NCBI RefSeq assembly: GCF_024539675.1
Contig: NZ_JAHHIT010000060.1
Span: forward strand, 1-62,341
DNA length: 62,341 nt
DNA from: Streptomyces hilarionis
GTDB lineage: Bacteria; Actinomycetota; Actinomycetes; Streptomycetales; Streptomycetaceae
Direction of reading: 5' to 3'
The translations under genes and the position numbers were made by a program. Shown here one piece after another: positions 43,329 to 51,680 of this stretch (its first letter is position 1; every line of letters begins with the position of its first letter). Below the pieces are notes generated by a model. The model searched no databases, was not told the DNA's origin, and was given only the letters and a program-made list of their open reading frames with translations.

Positions 43329-43414
43329 CGCGCCTCCAGCGGTCGGATCGGATGTCACCGCACATCCAACCGTCACAACCACCGACCCGGCGAACCTATG
43401 CGGTCACGGCACTA

Positions 43415-44050
43415 GGTGGAGCCAAGGTGCCCGCACGTCGTCAGTGGCTTCCGAGACGGTCAAAGTCGATCTCGTCGAAGTGTCCACTCCCCTAAAGATC
43501 CCTGGAAGGCACAAGGGCAAGAGGAGGGCCGCTCGCACAGTGCCTTGGCTGTGCGGGGTGCCCGGAAAGAGCCCAAATTCGCGCCGTGCGGAGCCACGGA
43601 CAGCGACGTCACCGCAGCGGTGGAAGCCGGGAAGACCATGTGGCTGACGGCCAAGGGGTGCTCTGTGGCCCGCGTCCACGCCGCGGTGCAGGCTCAGGTC
43701 GAGGTGGCGGCGAGCGAAGGCACCTTCTCCGATGCGTCGCGCTCGCGACCTTGCACATCCAGCCGGACGGCTCGGTGAAAACCCCGTAGCCGAACTGAGC
43801 GGCCGTCTCCCACGGCCTCGGTGACCTCCACGTTGGTCCACCGCTCTTGCCTAGCGTCAGCAGGCCACGGTCGCGGGGCATGGGTCGAACGCCAGTCCCC
43901 CGGACCACCGAGGAAGGAATCTCTGCCCTGGGACTTTTCTGGGACTTCCGGCTGCATCAACGGGCACGAGCGTGAAACAGCCAAAAGGCCATCTGCGCAG
44001 GCCAGCGGCGCACAGCCGTCCAGCGTGGCAGGTCACGGAATCGCCAGGTC
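43415..44050. other. Right end of island with decayed gene fragment
   Basis: No intact gene. On the minus strand about 43.80-43.93 kb reads GDWRSTHAPRPW, then NVEVTEA after a frame change, resembling DWRSAYALRDRG and EITEAG of the 38329-39675 gene, so this may be a relic of a paralogue. TCTGGGACTTCCGG near 43935 matches sites at about 2045 and 39760. The island ends at 44067. Confidence 0.4.
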
Positions 44051-44067
44051 TCTTCCGGGACATCTGA
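44051..44067 (+). repeat. attR-like 17-bp direct repeat
   Basis: Exact copy of 1941-1957, the 3' end of the murA-type gene, directly followed by the hairpin that would have terminated murA. Marks the right junction of the island. Confidence 0.8.
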
Positions 44068-44070
44068 GAC

Positions 44071-44102
44071 GTCGCAGAAGCCGTGGACGCGGTTTCTGCG
44101 AC
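44071..44102 (+). terminator. Displaced original murA terminator
   Basis: GTCGCAGAAGCCG (44071-44083) pairs with CGGTTTCTGCGAC (44090-44102) over 13 bp with one G-U pair and a 6-nt loop. It lies 3 bp after the duplicated murA stop codon. It now also lies 42 bp beyond the stop of the DUF6299 gene on the other strand and can serve that gene. Confidence 0.75.
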
Positions 44103-44143
44103 ATCCCGTCAGCCGCTCGGGGCCCGGTCAGACCTTGGCCGGG

Positions 44144-44572
44144 TCAGGCCTTCGTCAGGGTGATGTCCTGCTGGTGGACGGCGTGGAAGCGGGGCAGGGG
44201 GAGGCCGCTGTCGGGGCTCAGTTCCATCAGGGTTACCTCGACGTGGGCGGTGCCGGGTTCGAGGTCGTTCGGGGTGGCCTTGCCGGTGTTCTGCCAGCTG
44301 TGCTCGGCGCCGTCGCACACCGCGCGGGTGCCTCCGATGCCGTGCCGGGAGCCGTCGGCGCCCTGGCCGACGGAGGAACTGACGAAGACCGGGCCGGTGC
44401 CGGGGAGGCAGCGGTAGGTGCCGGAGAGGGTGACGGTGCCGTCGGCGGCGACACGGCCCGCCGGGTCGACGGTGACGGACTCCGACGGGGCCGCGTGGGC
44501 GGTGACCGCCGGCGCGGCCAGCATGAGCAGGGCGGCGCCGGCGGCCGCGGACAGTGCGGGACGCATCGACAT
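44144..44572 (-). CDS. Secreted DUF6299 family protein
   Basis: 142 aa with a Sec signal peptide (PALSAAAGAALLMLAAPAVT then AHA-APSES). The mature part matches DUF6299: ESVTVDPAGRVAADGTVTLS, GTYRC, VFVSSSVGQG, GIGGTRAVCDGAEHSW, GLPLPRFHAVHQQDITL. Two cysteines (TYRC and AVCDG) probably form a disulfide in an Ig-like extracellular domain. Function unknown. First gene of the core segment right of the island. Confidence 0.78.
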   Translation of the reverse strand: MSMRPALSAAAGAALLMLAAPAVTAHAAPSESVTVDPAGRVAADGTVTLSGTYRCLPGTGPVFVSSSVGQGADGSRHGIGGTRAVCDGAEHSWQNTGKATPNDLEPGTAHVEVTLMELSPDSGLPLPRFHAVHQQDITLTKA

Positions 44573-44800
44573 GGGATGACCTCCTGTTGTGGGGCCTCCA
44601 CTGGTACCGGGCGGACGGGCCCGGGGCGGTGATCGTCACTCCTTCGGTGGCGAGTCCGCACCGGTCGTCGACGAACGGTCCTGGACTTGTCCTGGTGCTG
44701 TCACGCTTGCCCGGGGTCCCTGGCGACGCCCGCGGGACCGGCGCATGGTCTACCCATGGGGCCGGCCGGACGGCCGATCCCGTCGACGTGGAGGTGCGCA

Positions 44801-45013
44801 ATGTGTTCCCACCCGATGCCCGGCGCTCGTGCCCACGCCCCGTCCTCCGCCGACGCCCGCCCCGGGCACGTCGTCGCCGCCCACCCCGAGCAGGGGTGGA
44901 ACCTGCTGTGCGACGGCACGATCGTCTTCGACGACTCGGGCGAGCTGCTGCCCGACGGCCGGGTCGTGGACCCGCACCGCGTGTCCACGACGGGCCTGGC
45001 GGTGGCGGCCTGA
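44801..45013 (+). CDS. DUF5999 family small protein
   Basis: 70 aa from ATG 44801, preceded by GGAGG with 6-nt spacing. The sequence MCSHPMPGARAHAPSSADAR leads to the conserved VVAAHPEQGWNLLCDGTIVF and DDSGELLPDGRV. This matches the DUF5999 proteins found throughout Streptomyces, typically 65-75 aa with an N-terminal MCxH. Cytoplasmic, function unknown. Confidence 0.78.
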   Translation: MCSHPMPGARAHAPSSADARPGHVVAAHPEQGWNLLCDGTIVFDDSGELLPDGRVVDPHRVSTTGLAVAA

Positions 45014-45038
45014 CCGGACGGCCGGACGCCCGCACGGT

Positions 45039-45458
45039 TCAGTGCGGCGCGGAGGGCGACGGGCCCAGTACGGCGATCCCGTCCAGTTCGACGAGCGCCT
45101 GTTCGTCCCAGAGCCGGACGACCCCGACGACGGCCATGGCCGGATAGTCCCGGCCCGCCAGGTCACGCCAGATACGGCCGAGTCGCGGCGCGTGCGCGCG
45201 GTAGTCGGCGACGTCGGTGGCGTGGACGGTGACCCGGGCGAGGTCGGCCGGGGCGCCGCCGCAGTGGCGCAGCGCGGTGAGGAGATTGGTCAGGGCCTGC
45301 TCGAACTGTTCCGGAAGGCTCTTCCCTACGATCCTGCCCTCGGCGTCGAGCGCGGTCTGTCCGGCCAGGAAGACCAGGCGCTCCCCGGTGGCGACGACGG
45401 CGTGCGAGAAGCCGGTGGGCGGGGAGAGTTCGGGCGGATTGACGCGCTCGGCGCTCAC
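45039..45458 (-). CDS. RidA family enamine/imine deaminase-like protein
   Basis: 139 aa from GTG 45458 (AGGAGG 5 nt upstream; the TGA of the acyl-CoA dehydrogenase overlaps as GTGA). YjgF/YER057c/UK114 fold: NPPELSPPTGFSHAV, FLAGQTALDAEGRIVG, FEQALTNLLTALRHCGG, VTVHATDVADY, YPAMAVVGVVRLWDEQALVE. RidA proteins form trimers that hydrolyse reactive enamines and imines to ketones. Coupling to an acyl-CoA dehydrogenase in an aromatic catabolic cluster fits hydrolysis of an amino-substituted ring intermediate of 2-aminobenzoyl-CoA degradation (inference). Confidence 0.82.
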   Translation of the reverse strand: MSAERVNPPELSPPTGFSHAVVATGERLVFLAGQTALDAEGRIVGKSLPEQFEQALTNLLTALRHCGGAPADLARVTVHATDVADYRAHAPRLGRIWRDLAGRDYPAMAVVGVVRLWDEQALVELDGIAVLGPSPSAPH

Positions 45459-46699
45459 CTGGCCTCCTGATCGACGTCGGCGGACGGTTTGACCGGAACC
45501 GCGGGTGCTGCCGGTACTGCCGGTGTGGGCTGCCTGCCCGGTTCGGGGCTTCGGGTTGTCGGGTCCGGGCCGTCCTCCCTCGTTCGCTCGGCGTACAGCT
45601 CCCGCGCGATGATGCCTCGTTGCACCTCGCTCGCCCCCTCGTAGATGCGCGGTGCGCGCACCTCGCGGTAGAGGTGTTCGAGCAGATGGCCGCGGCGCAG
45701 CGCCTGGGCGCCGTGGAGTTGGACGGCGGCGTCGACGACGTACTGCGCGGTCTCGGTGGCGAGCAGCTTGGCCATCGCGACGCGTTTGCGGACGTCCGGC
45801 TCCCCGGCGTCGTACGCCGTCGCGGCGGCGTGGACCATCAGGCGGGCGGCCTCCGTGCGCAGGGCCATCTCGGCGACCTGGTGGGCGACGGTCTGCAGGT
45901 CTCTCAGCTTGCCGCCGAAGGCGTCCCGCCGGGCGGTGTGGGAGACGGTGGCGTCGAGAGCGGCGCGGGCCATGCCGACGGCGAAGGCGCCGACGCTGGC
46001 GCGGAACAGGTCGAGGGTGCCCATGGCGACCCGGAAGCCGCGGTCCGGGGCGCCCAGGACGTCGTCCTCGGTGACGGGGACGGCGTCGAAGCGCAGGGCG
46101 CCGATGGGGTGCGGGGAGAGCATGTCGAGGGCGGAGCCGGTGAGGCCGGGGCGGTCGGCGGGGACGAGGAAGGCGGTCACGCCGCGGGCCCCGGCGCCGG
46201 GTGTCGTGCGGGCGAAGACCGTGTAGAGGTCGGCTTCCGGAGCGTTGGAGATCCAGCACTTGTCGCCGGTGAGGCGCCAGGCCGCCGGTCCGTCCGGCCG
46301 GGCGGCCAGCGACAGCGCCGCCGCGTCCGAGCCCGCCCCCGGCTCGCTCAGGGCGAAGGCGGCGACCGCGGTGCCGTCGGCGACCCGGGGCAGCCAGCGC
46401 CGGCGTTGGGCGGCCGTGCCGTGGGCGTGCACGGGATGGGCGCCGAGGCCTTGCAGCGCGAGCGCGGTCTCCGCCTCCGTGCAGGCGTGGGCGAGGGACT
46501 CGCGCATCAGGCAGAGGTCGACGGCGCCGGAGGTGAACAGCCGCGCGAGCAGACCGAGCCGGCCGAGTTCGGCGACGAGCGGCCGGTTCACGCGGCCGGG
46601 CTCGCCCTTCTCGGCGAGGGGGCGCAGCCGGTCGGCCGCCAGGGCACGCAGCTCGGCGCACCAGGCGGTCTGCGCCGGTTCCAGTGAGAATGCGGGCAT
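45455..46699 (-). CDS. Acyl-CoA dehydrogenase
   Basis: 414 aa. Three ACAD domains: N-terminal helices (LAADRLRPLAEKGEPGR), the FAD/substrate beta domain (AFALSEPGAGSDAAAL, TGDKCWISNA), and the C-terminal helices (RRDAFGGKLRDLQTVAHQVA, AVQLHGAQALRRGHLLEHLY) with the catalytic Glu in IYEGASEVQRG. It oxidises the alpha-beta bond of an acyl-CoA. Divergent from the CoA ligase gene across a 174-bp region holding a dyad operator, and coupled to ridA downstream. A low-complexity C-terminal tail of about 40 residues follows the catalytic domain. Confidence 0.85.
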   Translation of the reverse strand: MPAFSLEPAQTAWCAELRALAADRLRPLAEKGEPGRVNRPLVAELGRLGLLARLFTSGAVDLCLMRESLAHACTEAETALALQGLGAHPVHAHGTAAQRRRWLPRVADGTAVAAFALSEPGAGSDAAALSLAARPDGPAAWRLTGDKCWISNAPEADLYTVFARTTPGAGARGVTAFLVPADRPGLTGSALDMLSPHPIGALRFDAVPVTEDDVLGAPDRGFRVAMGTLDLFRASVGAFAVGMARAALDATVSHTARRDAFGGKLRDLQTVAHQVAEMALRTEAARLMVHAAATAYDAGEPDVRKRVAMAKLLATETAQYVVDAAVQLHGAQALRRGHLLEHLYREVRAPRIYEGASEVQRGIIARELYAERTREDGPDPTTRSPEPGRQPTPAVPAAPAVPVKPSADVDQEAR

Positions 46700-46755
46700 A
46701 CGCCGGTCCCCTCTGTCGCGCCGGCCGGCGGCCGGCCCACGGCTTCCTTCCGACG

Positions 46756-46793
46756 GTATCGCGTACCGTTGACTGTCGTCACCAACGCGATAC
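46756..46793. promoter_or_regulatory. Dyad operator between acyl-CoA dehydrogenase and CoA ligase genes
   Basis: GTATCGCGT (46756-46764) and ACGCGATAC (46785-46793) are perfect inverted arms around TGACTGTCGTCA (46770-46781). TGACTGCCGTCA followed by ACGCGATA recurs at 52549-52573, upstream of the hydratase operon. Likely site of the PaaX-type regulator encoded at 48494. Confidence 0.6.
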
Positions 46794-46873
46794 GCTCCTT
46801 GCGCGACCCCTCATGACGAAGCCCGCCCGGGCAGCCCGGCCGGAAGTCCATCGAGGCAAGGGGACGAACGCTG

Positions 46874-48478
46874 ATGAACGTCTCGGCCCATGTCGACACC
46901 TTCGCGCGCGACCACCTTCCGCCGCCCGAGCAGTGGCCCGAGCTGTCCTTCGATCTGCCCGAGCTGGACTACCCCGCCCGGCTGAACTGCGCCGTCGAAC
47001 TGCTCGCCCACGCGCCGCCGGACCGGGTCGCGTTCCGCACCCCGTCGGGGCCGTGCTGGACGTACGGGGAGCTGCGCGCCCGCGTCGACCGGATCGCGCA
47101 TCTGCTCAGCGGCGAGCTCGCGGTGGTCCCCGGAAACCGTGTGCTGCTGCGTGGTCCGACCACGCCCTGGCTCGCGGCCTGCTGGCTGGCCGTGCTGAAG
47201 GCGGGCGCGATCGCGGTGACCGTGCTGGCGCAGCAGCGGCCGCAGGAGCTGCGCACCCTGTGCGAGATCGCCCGGGTGGAGCACGCGCTGTGCGACGTCA
47301 GGGCCGTGGACGACCTCGTCAAGGCCGAGATCCCCGGACTGCGGATCACGACGTACGGCGGCGACTCCCCCGGGGACCTGCTCAACCGGCCCGCGCCGAC
47401 CGGGCCGTACGGGGCCGTCGACACGGCGTGCGACGACGTGGCGCTGATCGCGTTCACCTCGGGCACCACCGGTCGCCCGAAGGGCTGTCTGCACTTCCAC
47501 CGGGATGTGCTGGCGATCGCCGACACCTTCTCGCGACACGTGCTGAAGCCGCTGCCCGACGACGTCTTCGCCGGCAGCCCGCCGCTCGGCTTCACCTTCG
47601 GTCTCGGTGGGCTCGTCGTCTTCCCGCTGCGGGCGGGCGCCAGTGCGCTGCTGCTCGAACAGGCCGGTCCCCGGCAGCTGTTGCCGGCCGTCGCCGAGCA
47701 CGGGGTGAGCGTGCTGTTCACGGCCCCCACCGCCTACCGCGCGATGCTCGACGAGCTCGGCGGGCACGACCTGTCCTCGCTGCGGCGCTGCGTCTCGGCC
47801 GGCGAGAACCTGCCCGCCGCGACCTGGCGGGCCTGGCACGAGCGGACCGGGCTGCGGCTGATCAACGGCATCGGCGCCACCGAGTTGCTGCACATCTTCA
47901 TCTCCGCGGCCGACGACGACGTCCGCCCCGGGGCGACCGGCGTCCCGGTGCCGGGCTGGCAGGCGCGCGTGCAGGACGCCGACGGCGCGCCGGTGCCCGA
48001 CGGCGAGCCCGGACTGCTCGCCGTGCGCGGCCCGGTGGGCTGCCGCTATCTCGCCGATCCACGGCAACGGCAGTACGTGCGCGACGGCTGGAACGTCACG
48101 GGAGACACCTACGTCCGCGAGGCCGACGGGTACTTCCGGTACGTCGCCCGCGCCGACGACATGATCGTCTCGGCCGGGTACAACATCGCGGGCCCGGAGG
48201 TGGAGGAGGCGCTGCTGCGCCATCCGGACGTGGTCGAGACGGCGGTGGTGGGGCGGCCCGACGAGCGGCGGGGCCAGGTGGTCGTCGCGTTCACCGTGCT
48301 GCGCGAGGGCGCCCCGCGCGACACGGAGGCGCTGCGCGCCTTCCTCCGGCGGGAGCTGGCGCCGTACAAGTGTCCGCGCGAGTTCGTCCTGCTGGACGCG
48401 CTGCCGCGCACCGCGACCGGGAAACTACAGCGATTCCGGTTGCGCACAAGCGGTTGCACCGATGGTGACCAGCAGTGA
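46874..48478 (+). CDS. Benzoate/2-aminobenzoate-CoA ligase family protein
   Basis: 534 aa, ATG 46874. An ANL-superfamily adenylating enzyme: P-loop FTSGTTGRPKG, the aromatic-acid signature HFHRDVLAIADTFSRHVLKP, GFTFGLGGLVVFPL, A5 NGIGATELLHIF, the hinge GDTYVREADGYFRYVARADD and the C-terminal lysine in PRTATGKLQ. It activates an aromatic carboxylate to an acyl-AMP and then to the CoA thioester. The pattern is closest to benzoate- and 2-aminobenzoate-CoA ligases. With the hybrid monooxygenase/reductase and RidA nearby, 2-aminobenzoate is the best substrate guess. Followed 16 bp later by the PaaX regulator. Confidence 0.82.
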   Translation: MNVSAHVDTFARDHLPPPEQWPELSFDLPELDYPARLNCAVELLAHAPPDRVAFRTPSGPCWTYGELRARVDRIAHLLSGELAVVPGNRVLLRGPTTPWLAACWLAVLKAGAIAVTVLAQQRPQELRTLCEIARVEHALCDVRAVDDLVKAEIPGLRITTYGGDSPGDLLNRPAPTGPYGAVDTACDDVALIAFTSGTTGRPKGCLHFHRDVLAIADTFSRHVLKPLPDDVFAGSPPLGFTFGLGGLVVFPLRAGASALLLEQAGPRQLLPAVAEHGVSVLFTAPTAYRAMLDELGGHDLSSLRRCVSAGENLPAATWRAWHERTGLRLINGIGATELLHIFISAADDDVRPGATGVPVPGWQARVQDADGAPVPDGEPGLLAVRGPVGCRYLADPRQRQYVRDGWNVTGDTYVREADGYFRYVARADDMIVSAGYNIAGPEVEEALLRHPDVVETAVVGRPDERRGQVVVAFTVLREGAPRDTEALRAFLRRELAPYKCPREFVLLDALPRTATGKLQRFRLRTSGCTDGDQQ

Positions 48479-48493
48479 TACCGACGACCTAAG

Positions 48494-49306
48494 ATGATCA
48501 ACGTGTCCGACCAGCCCGCACCCCGGTCTCTCATCGTCACGCTCTACGGCGCGTACGGACGCTTCGCCCCGGGCCCGGTGCCCGTCGCCGAGCTGATCCG
48601 GCTGCTCGCCGCGGTGGGCGTCGACGCGCCTTCCGTGCGCTCGTCGGTGTCGCGGCTGAAGCGGCGCGGTCTGCTGCTGCCGGCCCGCACGGAGCGGGGC
48701 GCGGCCGGCTACGCGCTCTCGGACGAGGCTCGTCAGCTGCTCGACGACGGCGACCGCCGCATCTACGCCACCGCGCCGGCCGCCGACGAGGGCTGGGTGC
48801 TGGCGGTGTTCTCCGTGCCGGAGTCGGAGCGGCAGAAGCGGCACGTGCTGCGGTCGCGGCTGGCGGGTCTGGGGTTCGGCACGGCCGCCCCCGGCGTGTG
48901 GATCGCTCCGGCCCGGCTGTACGAGGAGACGCGGCACACGCTGCGGCGGCTGCGTCTGGACGCGTACGTCGATTTCTTCCGCGGGGAGCATCTGGGTTTC
49001 GCCCCGACCGCGGAGGCCGTCGCCCGTTGGTGGAACCTGGCGGCCATCGCCAAGGAGCACGAGGCCTTCCTCGACCGTCACGCGGGGGTGCTGCGTGCCT
49101 GGCAGGAGCGGCGGGACACCCCGCCGGAGGAGGCCTACCGCGACTACCTCCTCGCCCTGGACTCCTGGCGCCACCTGCCCTACGCGGACCCCGGCCTGCC
49201 CGCGCGGCTGCTGCCGCACGACTGGCCGGGCGCCCGGTCCGCCGCCGTGTTCCAGGGGCTGCACGAACGGCTGCGGGACGCGGGGGCGGACTTCGCCGGG
49301 GTGTGA
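48494..49306 (+). CDS. PaaX-family transcriptional regulator
   Basis: 270 aa. The N-terminal winged helix (SLIVTLYGAYGRFAPGPVPV, ELIRLLAAVGVDAPSVRSSV then SRLKRRGLL) and the PaaX central domain (EGWVLAVFSVPESERQKRHV) with C-terminal DUF region (YRDYLLALDSWRHLPYADPG then LPARLLPHDWPG) are all present. PaaX repressors respond to aryl-CoA thioesters. Gene order ligase-paaX and the two shared dyads at 46756 and 52549 suggest it controls both divergent operons of this cluster. Confidence 0.85.
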   Translation: MINVSDQPAPRSLIVTLYGAYGRFAPGPVPVAELIRLLAAVGVDAPSVRSSVSRLKRRGLLLPARTERGAAGYALSDEARQLLDDGDRRIYATAPAADEGWVLAVFSVPESERQKRHVLRSRLAGLGFGTAAPGVWIAPARLYEETRHTLRRLRLDAYVDFFRGEHLGFAPTAEAVARWWNLAAIAKEHEAFLDRHAGVLRAWQERRDTPPEEAYRDYLLALDSWRHLPYADPGLPARLLPHDWPGARSAAVFQGLHERLRDAGADFAGV

Positions 49307-49364
49307 ACGCACCCTCTCCCGGGGCGCCGGTGTCCCGTGTGCTCGCGCCTCCTTCGGCGGGCTG

Positions 49365-51680
49365 TCAGCCCTCCAGCCGCAGACGGGGCCCGGGGGCGTC
49401 CGCGCGTCCGGTGCGCGGCGGGCGGCTGCCCGCGCGGTAGGGGGCCGGCCAGGGCGCGCCCGGTCCGGTGTAGCCCTGTTCGGCGGCCGCGTGCAGGGTC
49501 CAGTGGGGGTCGTACAGATGGGGGCGGCCCAGGGCGCAGAGGTCCGTACGGCCGGCGAGTATCAGGGAGTTGACGTCGTCCCAGGAGGAGATCGCGCCGA
49601 CCGCGATCACCGGGACGCCGACCTCGTGCCGGATGCGGTCGGCGAACGGCGTCTGGTAGGAGCGTCCGTACTCGACGTGCTCGTCGGACACCACCTGTCC
49701 GCTGGACACGTCGATCGCGTCGACGCCGTGGGCGGCGAAGGCCCGGGCGATCTCGACGGCGTCGTCGGCCGTCGTGCCGCCCGGCGCCCAGTCGGTGGCG
49801 GAGATGCGGACGGTCATGGGCCGTTCCGCCGGCCACGCCTCGCGGACCGCGTCGAACACCTCCAGCGGGAAGCGCAGCCGCTCGGCGAGCGAGCCTCCGT
49901 AGGCGTCCGTGCGGCGGTTGGTGAGCGGGGAGAGGAAGCCCGACAGCAGGTAGCCGTGCGCGCAGTGCAGTTCGAGCAGGTCGAAGCCGCAGCGGGCGGC
50001 ACGCCGGGTGGCGGACGCGAACTGTTCGCGCAGGTCGGTGAGTTGGGCCCGGGTCAGCTCGCGGGGCGTGCGGCTGCGCGGTGTGTACGGCAGGGGGGAG
50101 GCGGCGACGAGCGGCCAGCCCCCGTCGGGCAGCGGTTCGTCCATGCCCTCCCACATGAGCTTCGTCGCGCCCTTGCGTCCGCAGTGGCCGAGCTGGACGC
50201 CGACGGCGGCCCCGGGCGCCTGCTCGTGCGCGAAGTCGGTGATCCGCCGCCAGGCGTCGGCCTGCCGTCCGGTGTAGAGACCGGCGCAGCCCGGGGTGAT
50301 GCGCCCCTGCGCGGACACGCACACCATCTCGGTCATCACCAGCCCCGCGCCGCCGAGGGCGCGGGCGCCGAGGTGGACGAGGTGGAAGTCGCCGGGGACT
50401 CCGTCGACCGCCGAGTACATGTCCATGGGCGAGACGACGACCCGGTTGCGCAGGGTGAGGCCGCGCAGCCGGAACGGGGTGAACATGGGCGGGGTGCCCG
50501 GCGGACAGCCGAACTCCCGTTCCACGGCGTCGGTGAAGCGGGAGTCGCGCAGGCGCAGGTTGTCGTGGGTGACCCGGCGGCTGCGGGTGAGGAGGTTGAA
50601 GGCGAACCTGCGGGGCGGCTGGTCGAGGTGGAGGGAGACGTTCTCGAACCACTCCAGGCTGGCTGCGGCGGCGCGCTGGGTGGAGGCGACGACCGGCCTG
50701 CGCTCGGCCTCGTAGGCGGTGGCCGCGGTGCGCGGGTCGGGGTGCTCGTCCAGGCAGGCGGCCAGCGCCAGCGCGTCCTCGACGGCCAGCTTGGTGCCGG
50801 AGCCGATGGAGAAGTGGGCGGTGTGGGCGGCGTCGCCCAGCAGGACGATGTTGCCGTGCGACCAGCGCTCGTTGACCACCGTGCGGAACGTCGTCCACGT
50901 GGAGGCGTTGGATCGCAGGGGGCGTCCGCCGAGGGCCTCGGTGAAGATCTTGGCGCAGCGCTCCACCGACTCCCGCTCGTCGAGTGCGTCGAAACCGGCC
51001 GCCCGCCACACCTCCTCGCGCATCTCCACGATGACGGTGGAGGCGTCGGGCGCGTACGGGTAGCCGTGCAGTTGCACGACACCGTGCTCGGTCTCGGCGA
51101 TCTCGAAGCGGAAGGCGTCGAAGGCGAAGTCGGCGGCGAGCCAGATGTAGCGGCAGCGGTGGCCGGTGAGCCGGGGCCCGAAGACGTGCGCGTACGTCTC
51201 ACGGGTGGCGCTGTGCACGCCGTCGGCGGCGATGACGAGGTCGTGGCGCGCGGCCAGCGAGGCGGTGTCCGGGGCCCGCGTGCGAAAGCGCAGGTCGACG
51301 CCGAGGGAGCGGCACCGTTCGTGCAGGATGCCGAGCAGGCGTTTCCTGCCGAGGGCGGCGAAGCCGTGCCCGGTGGAGGTGTGCCTGACGCCGCGGTGCA
51401 CGATGTCGATGTCGTCCCAGCGGACGAAGTGCCGTCGCAGGTCGGCGTAGACCTGCGGGTCGGCGTGCTCGATGCCGCCGAGCGTCTCGTCGGAGAGGAC
51501 CACGCCGAAGCCGAAGGTGTCGTCGGGGGCGTTGCGTTCCCACAGGGTCACCTCGCGGGCGGGGTCGAGGCGCTTCAGCAGCGCCGCCGCGTACAGCCCG
51601 CCGGGGCCGCCGCCGACGATCGCGACCCGCAGGGGCTCGTCGGCCGCCGCCCTCGTCACGGCCCGGGCCGCCGCCGTCAC
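49365..51680 (-). CDS. Bifunctional aryl-CoA monooxygenase/OYE-type reductase
   Basis: 771 aa from GTG 51680, which overlaps the hydratase TGA as GTGA and has GGAGGGG upstream. Residues 1-380 are an FAD-dependent aromatic hydroxylase (VAIVGGGPGGLYAA, VIAADGVHS, LLGDAAHTAHFSIGSGTKLA). Residues about 395-750 are an old-yellow-enzyme reductase (LTLRNRVVVSPMDMYSA, GVQLGHCGRKG, FDLLELHCAHGYLLSGFLSP, GAISSWDDVNSLILAGRTDL). This fusion is diagnostic of 2-aminobenzoyl-CoA monooxygenase/reductase and salicylyl-CoA 5-hydroxylase. It hydroxylates and partly reduces the ring of the CoA thioester, making it ready for beta-oxidation-like steps. Confidence 0.85.
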   Translation of the reverse strand: MTAAARAVTRAAADEPLRVAIVGGGPGGLYAAALLKRLDPAREVTLWERNAPDDTFGFGVVLSDETLGGIEHADPQVYADLRRHFVRWDDIDIVHRGVRHTSTGHGFAALGRKRLLGILHERCRSLGVDLRFRTRAPDTASLAARHDLVIAADGVHSATRETYAHVFGPRLTGHRCRYIWLAADFAFDAFRFEIAETEHGVVQLHGYPYAPDASTVIVEMREEVWRAAGFDALDERESVERCAKIFTEALGGRPLRSNASTWTTFRTVVNERWSHGNIVLLGDAAHTAHFSIGSGTKLAVEDALALAACLDEHPDPRTAATAYEAERRPVVASTQRAAAASLEWFENVSLHLDQPPRRFAFNLLTRSRRVTHDNLRLRDSRFTDAVEREFGCPPGTPPMFTPFRLRGLTLRNRVVVSPMDMYSAVDGVPGDFHLVHLGARALGGAGLVMTEMVCVSAQGRITPGCAGLYTGRQADAWRRITDFAHEQAPGAAVGVQLGHCGRKGATKLMWEGMDEPLPDGGWPLVAASPLPYTPRSRTPRELTRAQLTDLREQFASATRRAARCGFDLLELHCAHGYLLSGFLSPLTNRRTDAYGGSLAERLRFPLEVFDAVREAWPAERPMTVRISATDWAPGGTTADDAVEIARAFAAHGVDAIDVSSGQVVSDEHVEYGRSYQTPFADRIRHEVGVPVIAVGAISSWDDVNSLILAGRTDLCALGRPHLYDPHWTLHAAAEQGYTGPGAPWPAPYRAGSRPPRTGRADAPGPRLRLEG

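Larger units (their letters stand above)
41405..43412 (-). mobile_element. IS630-family element carrying a DUF6368 gene
   Basis: Inverted repeats of 27 bp (25 matches) lie at 41405-41431 and 43386-43412, sharing TGACCGCATAGGTTCGCCGG. Each end is flanked by TA (41403-41404 and 43413-43414), the signature target duplication of IS630/Tc1 elements. At 2.0 kb it is about 0.8 kb longer than usual because a convergent DUF6368 gene lies between the left repeat and the transposase. The transposase looks intact, so this unit may still move with its cargo. Confidence 0.82.
1941..44067. mobile_element. 42-kb genomic island integrated at the murA 3' end
   Basis: Perfect 17-bp direct repeats bound the region. 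Everything between them is accessory in character: decayed genes, IS elements, an RHS toxin, defence-like genes and an int/xis pair. Everything outside is core metabolism. Immediately beyond the right repeat is a strong hairpin that would sit 3 bp after the murA stop if the island were removed, so the junction can be reconstructed precisely. The only recombinase seen (30358-31446) lies in the middle rather than at an edge. The island may therefore be a composite of several insertions, or the founding integrase may have been lost. Three internal repeats (R1-R3) support a modular history. Confidence 0.75.
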
